A DNA stretch of 64,000 nucleotides from Nitrospira sp. Lineage in GTDB: Bacteria > Nitrospirota > Nitrospiria > Nitrospirales > Nitrospiraceae. The position numbers and the translations under genes were made by a program. Under the pieces are notes generated by a model, which had not been told where the DNA came from, ran no database searches, and worked only from the letters and a program-made list of their open reading frames with translations. Position 1 is the first letter of the stretch. Each line of letters opens with the position of its first letter. This document shows positions 50,098-59,464 of this stretch, one piece after another. The stretch is from assembly GCA_020846195.1 (NCBI GenBank), contig JADLEJ010000004.1, forward strand, positions 406,360 to 470,359, given 5' to 3'.

Positions 50098-51576
50098 ATG
50101 CGTTCCCTGCTCCGTACATTCACACTCACCGCCGTCGCCTGTATCGCGGCGGATCCGGCATTTGCCGCCAGTCATCGGGAAGCGCCGCTGATCGCCAACG
50201 ATCCGGCCGCCGACATCACCGACTTTTACTTCTTCAGAAGCTGGAGCGATCCAGACAAAGCCGTGCTCATCATGAACGTGATTCCTGGCCAGGAACCAGG
50301 CTCCGGCCCTAACTACTTCAACTTTGCCGACGACGTGCTGTACGAAATTCACCTCGACAACAATAAGAACAACATCGCGGCGAATATCACCTACGCCATC
50401 CGGTTCAAGACTGAATTCCGCCAGCCAGCGAACGTATTCCCACTCTCCTATGCGGCCTTGCCGCCGATCACGAGCTTGACGGGAGCTGGATCGGAAGGCT
50501 TGCTCCTGCGGCAAACCTACACGGTGACGGAAACCCGCTACGGCCTGCCACCGCGGGAGCTCGGCACAGGGACGATGTACGCGGTACCCTCGAATGTCGG
50601 TCCGCGCACGACGCCGAACTATGACCAGCTCGCGGCCAAGGGGATTTTCCCATTGAAGAACGGCGGGCGGGTTTTCGCCGGACAACGAGACGAAACGTTT
50701 TACATCGATCTCGGCGGCACCTTCGACACCCTCAATCTGCGCATCTCTCCGATTCTCTCCCCATCCGACGACGCCAGCGACGCCCTGCTCGTGGGCGCGG
50801 CGCGCGATACCTTCAGCGGGTTCAATGTAAATACCATCGCGCTGGAAATCCCCATCGGCGACCTCGCCGGCCCGAACGGCAACACCGTGATCGGCGCCTA
50901 CGCCAGCACCAGCCGCCCGAAAGTCACCGTCATCAAGAACGGCGGCAATCGCGACAACTCCTCGCGGTTCGTCCAAGTAGCGCGCATGGGCAATCCGCTC
51001 GTGAACGAGTTGATCATTGCGACCGACCGGAAAGACAACTGGAATGCCACGGACGCGGAAGACGAAGCCGCGTTCCTGTCGTACTACTGCAACTCGGCGC
51101 TCGCCACAGCACTGAATACGGTCTTCGGCACCGGCTTCCCGACCGCCAACCGTGAAGACCTCGTCAATGCCCTGCTGCGCTATAGCCCTGGCCCGCCGGT
51201 CTGCGGCAGCGGCAAGACGAACGAAGACCTGGCCGATCTGCTGCGCGTGGATTTAAATGTGCCGCCCACCGCCGCCGCGAATCAGAAACGGCTGGGCCCG
51301 CTGGCCCACGATGCCAGCGGCAACGCCACTCCAGACAAAGCGGGGTGGCCGAACGGCCGCCGGCCGAACGACGACGTGACCGATGTGGCCCTGCGCGTCG
51401 TCGGCGGCGTCCTCACGAACTCCGCCACGCCGTATCTCGGCGACGGCGTGAACGTCAACGCCGGAGCCGTTGGCGGCAACCTCACGGGGAACGGCATCTC
51501 CACTGCCTTCCCCTTTCTCCCGACCCCCTTCGATGGACGCGATCGCCGCCACATCGACCCAGGAGAGTCTCAATAG
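50098..51576 (+). CDS. Secreted DUF4331 family protein
   Basis: The 492-residue protein has a signal peptide (cut near AFAASHREAP) and the DUF4331 pattern: SHREAPLIANDPAADITDFY, FFRSWSDPDKAVLIMNVIPG, FADDVLYEIHLDNNKNNIAA, then DRKDNWNATDAEDEAAFLSY. The family is secreted and of unknown role, often near ECF sigma factors. GGAGG precedes the ATG. It is the largest gene of the four-gene operon and should be one of its main products. No metal-binding or catalytic residues can be picked out with confidence. Confidence 0.88.
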   Translation: MRSLLRTFTLTAVACIAADPAFAASHREAPLIANDPAADITDFYFFRSWSDPDKAVLIMNVIPGQEPGSGPNYFNFADDVLYEIHLDNNKNNIAANITYAIRFKTEFRQPANVFPLSYAALPPITSLTGAGSEGLLLRQTYTVTETRYGLPPRELGTGTMYAVPSNVGPRTTPNYDQLAAKGIFPLKNGGRVFAGQRDETFYIDLGGTFDTLNLRISPILSPSDDASDALLVGAARDTFSGFNVNTIALEIPIGDLAGPNGNTVIGAYASTSRPKVTVIKNGGNRDNSSRFVQVARMGNPLVNELIIATDRKDNWNATDAEDEAAFLSYYCNSALATALNTVFGTGFPTANREDLVNALLRYSPGPPVCGSGKTNEDLADLLRVDLNVPPTAAANQKRLGPLAHDASGNATPDKAGWPNGRRPNDDVTDVALRVVGGVLTNSATPYLGDGVNVNAGAVGGNLTGNGISTAFPFLPTPFDGRDRRHIDPGESQ

Positions 51577-51663
51577 AGGAATCCCGCTAACGGACCGGCA
51601 GTGGGCGCCGCGCATGCGCGGCGCCCACCCAATCTCCATCCCCATAGACATAAGGCTCCGCCC

Positions 51664-52848
51664 ATGAACCGCATCGCCAGACTCACGCTGCTCATCTGGC
51701 TCGCACTGAGCCACTTCACTATAACGGCAGCCGCCCCCTACCGCCCCTCGACCGATGGCCAGGTGCTCGAACAGCTCCGCATAAACGCCGCCGATCCCGT
51801 TGCGCGAGAGATCCGCACGCTGCGAAACCGTCTAGCCGAAGATCCACAGAACCTCGCCGTGGCCGTACAGCTAGCCACGCGCTATATCGAACGCAATCGG
51901 GCCGACGGAGACCCTCGCCACCTCGGTCACGCACAGGCCATCCTGAGTCCCTGGTGGAACGAATCGGCTCCCCCGCCGGCCATCCTGCTCTTGCGGGCGG
52001 CGATCAGACAGCATGCCCATGAGTTCGACGCGGCACTGGCCGATTTGGATGCGGCGTTGCAGGCCCAACCGGCCAGCGCACAGGGGTGGTTGACCAAAGC
52101 GGCGATTCTTCAAGTGCAGGCGCGCTACGACGACGCGCGCCGCGCCTGCCAGCCACTGGCGCGTGTCACCGCGCGCTATGTGCTGCTCACCTGTCTTGGC
52201 GATATCGCGGGCCTGACCGGCCAGGCCGCCGCGAGCCAGGCGCTCTTCCAGGGACTGCTCGAACAGCCGCAGATCTCGGGCCGGGAACGACTCTGGCTCT
52301 CGACAATACTGGCGGAGCTCGCCGCGCGCGCCGGCAACAGCTCCTTGGCGGAGCGCTATTTCACCGAAGCATTGAAGGTAGGTACGAGAGACCAGTATCT
52401 TCTGGGCGCCTACGCCGACTTCTTGCTCGATCAAGGCCGCGCTCGAGACGTGCTGTCCCTGCTTCAGCATGAAGCGAAAATCGATGGGTTGCTTTTGCGG
52501 CTCACGCTGGCTGAACACGCGCTAGGCCTGGCCGCCACCGCCGACCATGTCGCATCGCTGGCCGCGCGGTTCGCCGCCGGCCGCGAGCGCGGCGCAGCCG
52601 CGCATGCGAGGGAAGAAGCGCGGTTCGAGCTGGTTTTGCGCCACAACCCACAACAAGCGCTGCCGCTCGCCCAGGCCAATTGGACGATTCAGCGCGAACC
52701 GGCCGATGCCAGAATTCTACTCGAAAGCGCGCTGGCCTCCGGCAACCGCCAGGCAGCCCAGCCGGTGCTCGACTGGCTCGACCGCAACCATGTGGAAGAC
52801 CTGCACCTGCGGCAACTGGCCCGGCAACTTCAGGACAGACATCGATGA
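51664..52848 (+). CDS. Secreted TPR-repeat protein
   Basis: The 394-residue product has a signal peptide (ARLTLLIWLALSHFTITAAA), then helical repeats of TPR type: VAVQLATRYIERNRADGDPR, HEFDAALADLDAALQAQPAS and AQGWLTKAAILQVQARYDDA among others. It should work in the periplasm as a protein-binding scaffold. The stop overlaps the start of the HupE/UreJ gene (ATGA). Neighbouring genes (DUF4331, HupE/UreJ) suggest a shared envelope process, not further defined. Confidence 0.85.
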   Translation: MNRIARLTLLIWLALSHFTITAAAPYRPSTDGQVLEQLRINAADPVAREIRTLRNRLAEDPQNLAVAVQLATRYIERNRADGDPRHLGHAQAILSPWWNESAPPPAILLLRAAIRQHAHEFDAALADLDAALQAQPASAQGWLTKAAILQVQARYDDARRACQPLARVTARYVLLTCLGDIAGLTGQAAASQALFQGLLEQPQISGRERLWLSTILAELAARAGNSSLAERYFTEALKVGTRDQYLLGAYADFLLDQGRARDVLSLLQHEAKIDGLLLRLTLAEHALGLAATADHVASLAARFAAGRERGAAAHAREEARFELVLRHNPQQALPLAQANWTIQREPADARILLESALASGNRQAAQPVLDWLDRNHVEDLHLRQLARQLQDRHR

Positions 52849-53972
52849 AACACCTATTCCTTGCCGCGGCAAGCGCCCTCCTGCTCACTCAGCCGGCCTG
52901 GGCCCACAAATCCAGCGACAGCTATCTGTCGCTGCGCCTGCACGACCATCTCATCGAAGGCCAATGGGATATTGCCTTGAGGGATTTGGACGATGCGATT
53001 GGATTGGATCGGGACGACGATGGAGCGGTCACATGGGGCGAAACGAACGCTCGCCATGCCGCCATCGCCGCCTACGCGCTCTCGCGCCTCACCCTAACAA
53101 TCGGTGAAGCGGCCTGCGCCACCGCCGTCACCGAGCACCTCATCGACCACCATACGGACGGCGCCTACGCGGTGCTCCGGTTCACCGCCGCCTGTCCGCC
53201 GGAGAGCGCCCCGCTGGCAGTCGACTATCGCCTGCTATTCGATCTCGACGCCCAGCATAAGGGGCTGCTCCACCTGACGTACGAACACAACAGCCGGACA
53301 GCGATTTTCAGCCAGGATGTTCCTGCGCAGACATTCACCCTCGAAGCCCCTTCCGCCTGGCAGGAAATTCGTCAATATCTGCGCGAAGGGATCTGGCATA
53401 TCTGGACAGGATTCGACCATCTATTGTTCCTGCTCACACTCCTGCTGCCTTCGGTCCTTATTCAAGTGAACGGCCGCTGGCAGGCGGTTGAGACGTTTTC
53501 TTCCGCCGCTCGCGAGGCCGCCGCCATCGTGACTGCCTTCACGGCCGCCCATTCCCTCACCTTGAGCCTCGCCACGCTGGACATTGTTCAATTACCGTCC
53601 CGTCTGGTCGAATCGACCATCGCAGCCTCGGTCATTCTCGCCGGTATCGCGAATCTCTATCCAGAAATCGCCCGGCGGCGCTGGCCGGTCGCCTTTGCAT
53701 TCGGCCTTATCCATGGATTCGGGTTTGCGAGCGTCTTGTCCGATTTGGGATTACCGCGTGAAGCCCGGGTCCTGAGTCTCGTCAGCTTCAACGTCGGCGT
53801 TGAACTCGGACAACTCGCCATCGTGGCCCTGTTCCTTCCGCTGGCCTATGGCATCCGCCACTCGTCGTCCTACCAGCCGCTCATCGTCCGAGCCGGATCG
53901 GTCATCATCATTCTGATCGCCCTGATATGGCTGATTGAGCGGGCACTCAACCTCACTCTGCTCCCTATCTAA
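52845..53972 (+). CDS. HupE/UreJ-family membrane protein with an N-terminal EF-hand-like domain
   Basis: The 375-residue product has a signal peptide (AAASALLLTQPAWA) and a periplasmic part (about 20-175) holding the loop DRDDDGAVTWGE (residues 55-66), a full EF-hand calcium loop. The C-terminal ~200 residues are a HupE/UreJ_2 membrane domain with about six helices: YLREGIWHIWTGFDHLLFLL, HSLTLSLATLDIV, AFGLIHGFGFASVLSDLGLP and a FNVGVELGQLAIV segment, rich in His. HupE/UreJ relatives carry nickel or cobalt, so this may be a metal permease or sensor. It ends the operon. Confidence 0.83.
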   Translation: MKHLFLAAASALLLTQPAWAHKSSDSYLSLRLHDHLIEGQWDIALRDLDDAIGLDRDDDGAVTWGETNARHAAIAAYALSRLTLTIGEAACATAVTEHLIDHHTDGAYAVLRFTAACPPESAPLAVDYRLLFDLDAQHKGLLHLTYEHNSRTAIFSQDVPAQTFTLEAPSAWQEIRQYLREGIWHIWTGFDHLLFLLTLLLPSVLIQVNGRWQAVETFSSAAREAAAIVTAFTAAHSLTLSLATLDIVQLPSRLVESTIAASVILAGIANLYPEIARRRWPVAFAFGLIHGFGFASVLSDLGLPREARVLSLVSFNVGVELGQLAIVALFLPLAYGIRHSSSYQPLIVRAGSVIIILIALIWLIERALNLTLLPI

Positions 53973-54069
53973 ACGAGAAGCGGTGCGAAGCATTCTGCCT
54001 GGTTGGAGAGCTGCGAGAAATGTGGGCACGGTGGCGCCAGGATCGACTAAAAAAACCCAGGCGCCCCCG

Positions 54070-55482
54070 CTACTCGCCCTGAATGGGAATGTACATCGCG
54101 TTGCCCTGCCGGTTGACGAGCAGGAGCGCGAGATCGGTGGGCTTGAGAGGGTCGGCGAGGCGTTGGAATGTGGCGAAGTTGTGAATAGCCTGGCGGTTGA
54201 GTTCCAGCACGACATCGCCCGGCTGCAGGCCCGAGGATTCGGCGAGGCTGCCCTCTTCGATATCGGTGACCACCACGCCGCTGTTGACGGACAGGTCCAT
54301 CTGCCGGGCGAGCGGCGGCGTCACATCGTCGAACACGACACCGGCCAGCGGGTGCGTCGTGGAGGCCGTGGAGGACGCGGCCGGGCTTTTCTTCACCCGC
54401 TCGCGCGGCGCTTCCTGCACCATCAGCTCCGCCTGATAGACTTTGCCGTCGCGAATGAGGTCGAGCCGATGCTTGCTGCCGATCGGCGCTTGCGCCACGA
54501 GATTGCGCAGCTGTCCGCTGTCCATCACGTCGCGCCCATCGAACCGCACGACAACGTCCCCGCGCTTGAGCCCGGCCTTCTCGGCCGACCCCTTGGATTG
54601 CAGATCGGTCACGATCGCGCCCTTGACGTCTGGCAGCCGGAAGATCTTCCCCAGCGACGGACTCACGTCTTGAGTCGAGGCGCCGAGAAATCCTCGAACG
54701 ACCCGGCCGGTCTTAATCAAGCTCTGCATGGCCGTCCGCGCCATGTTGCTCGGAATGGCAAATCCGACGCCGACACTGCCGCCGGTCGGGCTCGCGATGG
54801 CCGTATTGATCCCGACCAGCTCGCCGTTGACATTCACCAGCGCGCCGCCTGAATTCCCGGGATTGATCGGCGCATCGGTCTGAATGAAATCCTCGAAGTC
54901 GGCCACGCCCACGTCCGCCCGCCCTACCGCGCTGACGATGCCGAAGGTCACCGTCCGGCTGAGCCCAAGCGGGTTCCCGATGGCCAGCACAAATTCTCCA
55001 ACCGCCAGCGCATTGGAATCCGCCCAGGGCACAGTCGGAAGATTTGTGGCGTTGATCTTGACGACGGCCACGTCGGTCTTCGAATCGGTGGCCACGACTT
55101 TCCCTTTATACTGCCGTCGGTCGGCCAGAATGACTTCCACATCCACCGCGTCGGCGACGACGTGATTGTTCGTAATAATGTAGCCATCCGGCGAGACGAT
55201 CACGCCGGAGCCCTGCCCATACTGGCGGCGCGCCGGCGGCTCCTTGAACAGGCCGAACGGGAGCGTCTCGTCGCTGAACGCTTGATCGCGCACCATCACT
55301 GTGGAGGCGATGCTCACGACGGCGGGGATGACCTTGACCGCCGTCGCTTTCACCTGGTTCTGCAAATCGTGTCCATTGGCCACTGGCAGCAAGAGGGACG
55401 CCGCCTGCACCGGGCCAGTGGTCAGCAGAACTCCCGCGAGCAAGCTCGCGGCCAGGGTCGTCATAGAAGTCGTTCGATTCAT
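54070..55482 (-). CDS. degP: Periplasmic HtrA/DegP serine protease
   Basis: The 470-residue protein has a signal peptide (cut near PVQAAS), a trypsin-like domain with catalytic His (IITNNHVVADA, near 107), Asp (SKTDVAVVKI, near 136) and Ser (INPGNSGGALVN, near 210), and two PDZ domains (about 265-340 and 385-465). It degrades or refolds damaged envelope proteins. ATG 55482 (MNRTTSMT) was chosen because it gives a proper signal peptide. It stands alone, convergent with the HupE/UreJ gene. Confidence 0.92.
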   Translation of the reverse strand: MNRTTSMTTLAASLLAGVLLTTGPVQAASLLLPVANGHDLQNQVKATAVKVIPAVVSIASTVMVRDQAFSDETLPFGLFKEPPARRQYGQGSGVIVSPDGYIITNNHVVADAVDVEVILADRRQYKGKVVATDSKTDVAVVKINATNLPTVPWADSNALAVGEFVLAIGNPLGLSRTVTFGIVSAVGRADVGVADFEDFIQTDAPINPGNSGGALVNVNGELVGINTAIASPTGGSVGVGFAIPSNMARTAMQSLIKTGRVVRGFLGASTQDVSPSLGKIFRLPDVKGAIVTDLQSKGSAEKAGLKRGDVVVRFDGRDVMDSGQLRNLVAQAPIGSKHRLDLIRDGKVYQAELMVQEAPRERVKKSPAASSTASTTHPLAGVVFDDVTPPLARQMDLSVNSGVVVTDIEEGSLAESSGLQPGDVVLELNRQAIHNFATFQRLADPLKPTDLALLLVNRQGNAMYIPIQGE

Positions 55483-55561
55483 AGCAGTCTTTCGCGGAGA
55501 TCTTTTTTCTGGAAAGGTGAAATGCCGTGGCCAGCGTACCATGCAGGAATACCGGGCGCAC

Positions 55562-58105
55562 TTATAATTCGATATGCCGTAGACGAAGGGCGTTTGAGAT
55601 CACCGACACCGAACTGAGGGTCATGGCGGCACTGGCGATCATCGGGCTCAATAACAACCCGGTGAAGGGATAGAGCACCCCGGCGGCAACCGGCACACCT
55701 AGCAGATTGTAGGCAAAGGCAAAGAACAGGTTTTGCCGGATGTTTCGCATCGTCGCGACACTCAGCCGGCGCGCTCGAACGAGCGCCTGCACATCGCCAT
55801 TCAGCAACGTCATACCGGCATGTTCGATCGCAATGTCGGCGCCCGTCCCCATGGCGATCCCGACATCGGCCAGCGCCAATGCCGGCGCGTCGTTCACGCC
55901 GTCTCCCGCCATTGCCACGACCCGACCGCCGGCTTTGAGTTCACGAACGATGTGCCCCTTTTGTTCCGGCAATACCCCGGCTCTCACCTCATCGATCCCC
56001 AGTTGTTTGGCCACGGCCTGCGCAGTGCGCTCATGATCTCCGGTCACCATGACCAACCGCAGCCCCTCGGCTTTCAATTGCCGGACGGCATCCGCCGAGG
56101 ACGCCTTGATCGGGTCGGCCACCCCTAACAAGCCGGCCGCCTTCCCATTGACCGCCACAAACATGACCGTCTGCCCCCGCTCGCGAAACGCGGCCGCTTC
56201 CTCCTCCAACACTTCCAGCGTCCGCCCAACCACACCGCCGCCGCTCAGGAACGCCGCAGTCCCAATCGCCACCGATTGGCCGTCGATGATACCGGTCACA
56301 CCCTTTCCAGTGACAGCCAGGAACTGCTTCACCGGAGCCAATGCGATACCGCGCGCCTGCGCACCGGAGACAATGGCCTCGGCCAGCGGATGTTCACTGC
56401 CCTGTTCGAGACTGGCGGCATACCGCAACACATCCTGATCGCTATAGGGCGGCACAAACCGGACAGAAACCAGCACCGGCTTCCCTTCGGTCAATGTGCC
56501 GGTCTTGTCGAGAATGATCGTATCCACTCTTCCAAGCACTTCCAGCGCTTCCGCGTTCTTGACCAGCACACCAGCCGTGGCGCCGCGACCAGTCCCCACC
56601 ATAATAGACATCGGAGTCGCCAGGCCCAAGGCGCAGGGACAGGCGATGATAAGCACCGCAACCGCGTTGACCAGCGCATAGGCGAGTTTTGGCTCCGGCC
56701 CGAACCAGGCCCAGACTACGGCGGTCAACACAGCCGCTCCCACGACCAGCGGGACGAAATAGCCGGCGGCCGCATCGGCCACTCGCTGAATCGGTGCCCG
56801 GCTCCGCTGCGCATCGCTCACCATTTGCACGATGCGCGCAAGCAACGTATCGCGGCCGACCTTCTGCGCCTGCATCACCAGGCTGCCGGCCCCATTCATT
56901 GTGCCGCCGGTCACCATCGAGCCAACCGTCTTTTCCACCGGAATCGATTCGCCGGTAATCATGGACTCATCGACGGCAGAACCGCCATCGACCACGATGC
57001 CATCGACGGGGATACGCTCGCCCGGCCGTACTCGCAACCGGTTGCCGATTTGCACCTGATCGAGAGGCAGATCGACTTCCTGGCCATCCCGCACCACTCG
57101 CGCCGTCTTCGGAGCTAATCGCAACAGCCCTTTGATGGAAGAAGACGTCTGGCTCCGGGCGCGAAGCTCCAGAATCTGGCCGAGCAACACCAGCACCGTA
57201 ATCATCGCCGCTGCCTCGAAGTACACCGCGACGCCGCCGCCGTGCTGATGAAACGACGCGGGCAACCACTCAGGAATGACCGTGCCGACTGTGCTGAAGC
57301 CATAGGCGGCGCCGGTGCCGATGGCGATCAGCGTAAACATGTTGGGAGACCGATTGACGATCGAGGCCCACCCACGCTGAAAAAATGGAAGTCCGCCCCA
57401 CAGCACCACCGGCGTCGCCAGCAGCCATTGCACCCAATTCAACCGCGCGCCGCCCAGCCACTGATGCAACGGTTGCCCTGGAATCATGTCCGACATGGCG
57501 AGAATCATCACCGCCACTGCTGGACCGAGGCTCCACCGGAACCGCCGGTTCATATCGTCGAGTTCTGGATTCGGCCCCTCTTCCATCGTCACGATCTTGG
57601 GTTCCAGCGCCATCCCGCAAATAGGGCACGCGCCTGGCTTCGTCTCAAGGATCTCGGGATCCATCGGACAGATGTACTCGACGACCGCACCGGCTGGAAC
57701 CGCTGCCTCGCGGGCAGGCCGCTGGTCGGGCGGCAACACGTAGTAGGCGGGATCGTTCTTAAACTTCGTCAGGCAGCTCGTCGCACAAAAATAGTAGGTC
57801 TTCCCTTCATGAACATGCGAACCGGCTGCGGTTTCTGGCTGCACCGTCATGCCGCAGACTGGATCGAGCGCACCGGCGGCGGCGGGCGCCGCCGGCATCA
57901 TCATCGGAAGCGGTTTTCTTGCAGTGGAAGAGACGGGCATCGTGAGAAGAGGAGATTGGGCCTTCTGCAAGGCCTTCTCGGGATCGGCCTTGAACCGGTC
58001 CAGACAGGAAGTCGCGCAAAAATAGTACGTCTCCTCCCGGTACTCAAACCGGCCGGCCGCCGTGGCCGGATCGACCGTCATGCCGCAAATTGGATCGATC
58101 GCCAT
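55562..58105 (-). CDS. Copper P1B-type ATPase with two YHS domains
   Basis: The 847-residue pump starts with two YHS metal-binding domains ([16 protein letters not shown], then [11 protein letters not shown]; and [16 protein letters not shown], then [11 protein letters not shown]), followed by a heavy-metal-binding stretch [20 protein letters not shown] (about 142-172). The core has [10 protein letters not shown] (transport, near 490), [10 protein letters not shown] (phosphorylation, near 530) and [15 protein letters not shown] in the sixth helix marks Cu(I)-type pumps. GAGGGAAG precedes the ATG. The DsbA-like gene is upstream in the same direction, with a repeat element between them. Confidence 0.92.
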   Translation of the reverse strand: MAIDPICGMTVDPATAAGRFEYREETYYFCATSCLDRFKADPEKALQKAQSPLLTMPVSSTARKPLPMMMPAAPAAAGALDPVCGMTVQPETAAGSHVHEGKTYYFCATSCLTKFKNDPAYYVLPPDQRPAREAAVPAGAVVEYICPMDPEILETKPGACPICGMALEPKIVTMEEGPNPELDDMNRRFRWSLGPAVAVMILAMSDMIPGQPLHQWLGGARLNWVQWLLATPVVLWGGLPFFQRGWASIVNRSPNMFTLIAIGTGAAYGFSTVGTVIPEWLPASFHQHGGGVAVYFEAAAMITVLVLLGQILELRARSQTSSSIKGLLRLAPKTARVVRDGQEVDLPLDQVQIGNRLRVRPGERIPVDGIVVDGGSAVDESMITGESIPVEKTVGSMVTGGTMNGAGSLVMQAQKVGRDTLLARIVQMVSDAQRSRAPIQRVADAAAGYFVPLVVGAAVLTAVVWAWFGPEPKLAYALVNAVAVLIIACPCALGLATPMSIMVGTGRGATAGVLVKNAEALEVLGRVDTIILDKTGTLTEGKPVLVSVRFVPPYSDQDVLRYAASLEQGSEHPLAEAIVSGAQARGIALAPVKQFLAVTGKGVTGIIDGQSVAIGTAAFLSGGGVVGRTLEVLEEEAAAFRERGQTVMFVAVNGKAAGLLGVADPIKASSADAVRQLKAEGLRLVMVTGDHERTAQAVAKQLGIDEVRAGVLPEQKGHIVRELKAGGRVVAMAGDGVNDAPALALADVGIAMGTGADIAIEHAGMTLLNGDVQALVRARRLSVATMRNIRQNLFFAFAYNLLGVPVAAGVLYPFTGLLLSPMIASAAMTLSSVSVISNALRLRHIEL

Positions 58106-58120
58106 CTTCCCTCGAACCGT

Positions 58121-58177
58121 GTTGAGCCTGAAGCGCTGGGCGCTCGGGGTTCAAGCTCGCCCAGCCTCAGCGCTCAG
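58121..58177. repeat. GCTGAG-rich inverted element, copy 3
   Basis: AAGCGCTGGGCG and CGCCCAGCCTCAGCGCTC form an imperfect inverted repeat around CTCGGGGTTCAAGCT. It fills most of the gap between the DsbA-like gene and the P-type ATPase gene. The same words follow genes at 18688 and 38080. Confidence 0.45.
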
Positions 58178-58188
58178 AATATTCACGC

Positions 58189-58839
58189 TTACTTTTTCTT
58201 GTCTGCGTCCAGGATGCTATGGATCACCAGTTTCAGATTGTCTGGATCGATCTGCTCGACCTTGATATTGCCGTCGATCAGGATCGTCGGCGTTTGCTGC
58301 ACCTTAATGCGCTCGCCCCATTTCTTGCTCTCTTCTAAGGCCTTGGCCGGCTTGCCGCTGGCCATGCCTTCTTCAAACGCCTTGGGATCGAGCCCGACTT
58401 CCTTGACAAGGACTTCCCGCAACGCACGATCCAACACGCCGGTCACTTTTTCCGTATGAATCGTCCTGAAGAGCACCTTCTTCATCTCATCGCCCTTGCC
58501 CATGGTCCGAGCCTGCTCATACATATCGAACGGCGTCGGCAATTTGCCCTGAAAGACCGGGAAGCCCACCATGAGGACTTCGATCTTGTCGCCGAACTCC
58601 TTCTTGAGGACCGCCACACCCTCGCTATCGAAGCGATGGCAATGGGGGCAGTAAAAATCGGCGAACTCGATCAGCTTCACTTTCCCCGGCTGATGCGTGG
58701 ACTTTTCATCCTTGAGCACTTCGAACTTTCCCTTCAACTCAGGCGCCGCCGAAGAAACTCCCACGGAGAATCCCAGCGCCATCACGGCACCCACAACCGC
58801 GAGCGCGCCACGCCATCCCCACTTGCTGCCATGCGTCAT
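58189..58839 (-). CDS. DsbA-like thiol oxidoreductase
   Basis: The 216-residue protein has a signal peptide (LGFSVGVSSAAP), then a thioredoxin fold with KLIEFADFYCPHCHRFDSEG (CPHC active site, near residue 64) and the cis-Pro loop VQQTPTILIDGNI, separated by a helical insert. It should introduce or shuffle disulfides in the periplasm. The CPHC motif and insert fit DsbA rather than DsbC or DsbG. The pair with a copper ATPase suggests a role in cuproprotein maturation, by inference. Confidence 0.88.
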   Translation of the reverse strand: MTHGSKWGWRGALAVVGAVMALGFSVGVSSAAPELKGKFEVLKDEKSTHQPGKVKLIEFADFYCPHCHRFDSEGVAVLKKEFGDKIEVLMVGFPVFQGKLPTPFDMYEQARTMGKGDEMKKVLFRTIHTEKVTGVLDRALREVLVKEVGLDPKAFEEGMASGKPAKALEESKKWGERIKVQQTPTILIDGNIKVEQIDPDNLKLVIHSILDADKKK

Positions 58840-58922
58840 GTCCTGCTCCTTTCAAGATTGTCCAACCACGCGTTCCATTATAACGGATACCCGCGTCACC
58901 TGCCCTCTGTTATACTGAGCCT

Positions 58923-59459
58923 ATGCGCGGACGTCAGATTTTCCTCCTCAGCATGCTGCTCGTTGGCACAGTCGGCTGCGCGGCAAGCCAAGAATCCATC
59001 GACAGCACCCAGCCTCCTCAGATCGCGTTTTCGCAAGTTAAAGCTGCGCCCGATTCGTATAAACACCAGCCGGTCACGTGGGGTGGGGAAGTCTTGAGCG
59101 CGCGGCGCCTGAAGGAGGGAACCCGCATCGAGATCCTGCAACTCCCGCTCAACTCGTCGCTCCAGCCCACGACAGAACTGAATAGGTCGCAGGGCCGCTT
59201 TGTCGCACTGCAGCGGGAATTCCTCGATCCGGCCACCATTCCGGCGGGAACATTTGTCACGGTCACAGGAGACGTGGCCGGATCGATCACCTTGCCGTTG
59301 GATGAAACGGACTATGCGTACCCGGTCGTCGAACTCAGGACGATGAAAGTCTGGGTGCGGACAGAAGAACAGCCGGCCCGTATTAGACCGTACATGGGAC
59401 CGGGTCCGTACTGGGGCCCCTATTGGTCGCCCTACTGGAGACCCTGGCCCTATTGGTGA
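58923..59459 (+). CDS. slp: Slp-family outer-membrane lipoprotein
   Basis: The 178-residue product has a lipobox (LLVGTVGCAAS) and the Slp pattern: IAFSQVKAAPDSYKHQPVTW, GGEVLSARRLKEGTRIEILQ, LPLNSSLQPTTELNRSQGRF and VVELRTMKVWVRTEEQPA. Slp is a starvation-related outer-membrane lipoprotein of unclear function. The last ~25 residues are Pro/Trp/Tyr-rich (YWGPYWSPYWRPWPYW), an added tail. It is convergent with the TPR gene, with 5 bases between the stops. Confidence 0.85.
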   Translation: MRGRQIFLLSMLLVGTVGCAASQESIDSTQPPQIAFSQVKAAPDSYKHQPVTWGGEVLSARRLKEGTRIEILQLPLNSSLQPTTELNRSQGRFVALQREFLDPATIPAGTFVTVTGDVAGSITLPLDETDYAYPVVELRTMKVWVRTEEQPARIRPYMGPGPYWGPYWSPYWRPWPYW

Positions 59460-59464
59460 GCGCT

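Noticed and set aside
57242..58459. Plus-strand open frame of 405 codons over the copper ATPase
   Set aside because: It is antisense to unmistakable ATPase motifs and has no family pattern.
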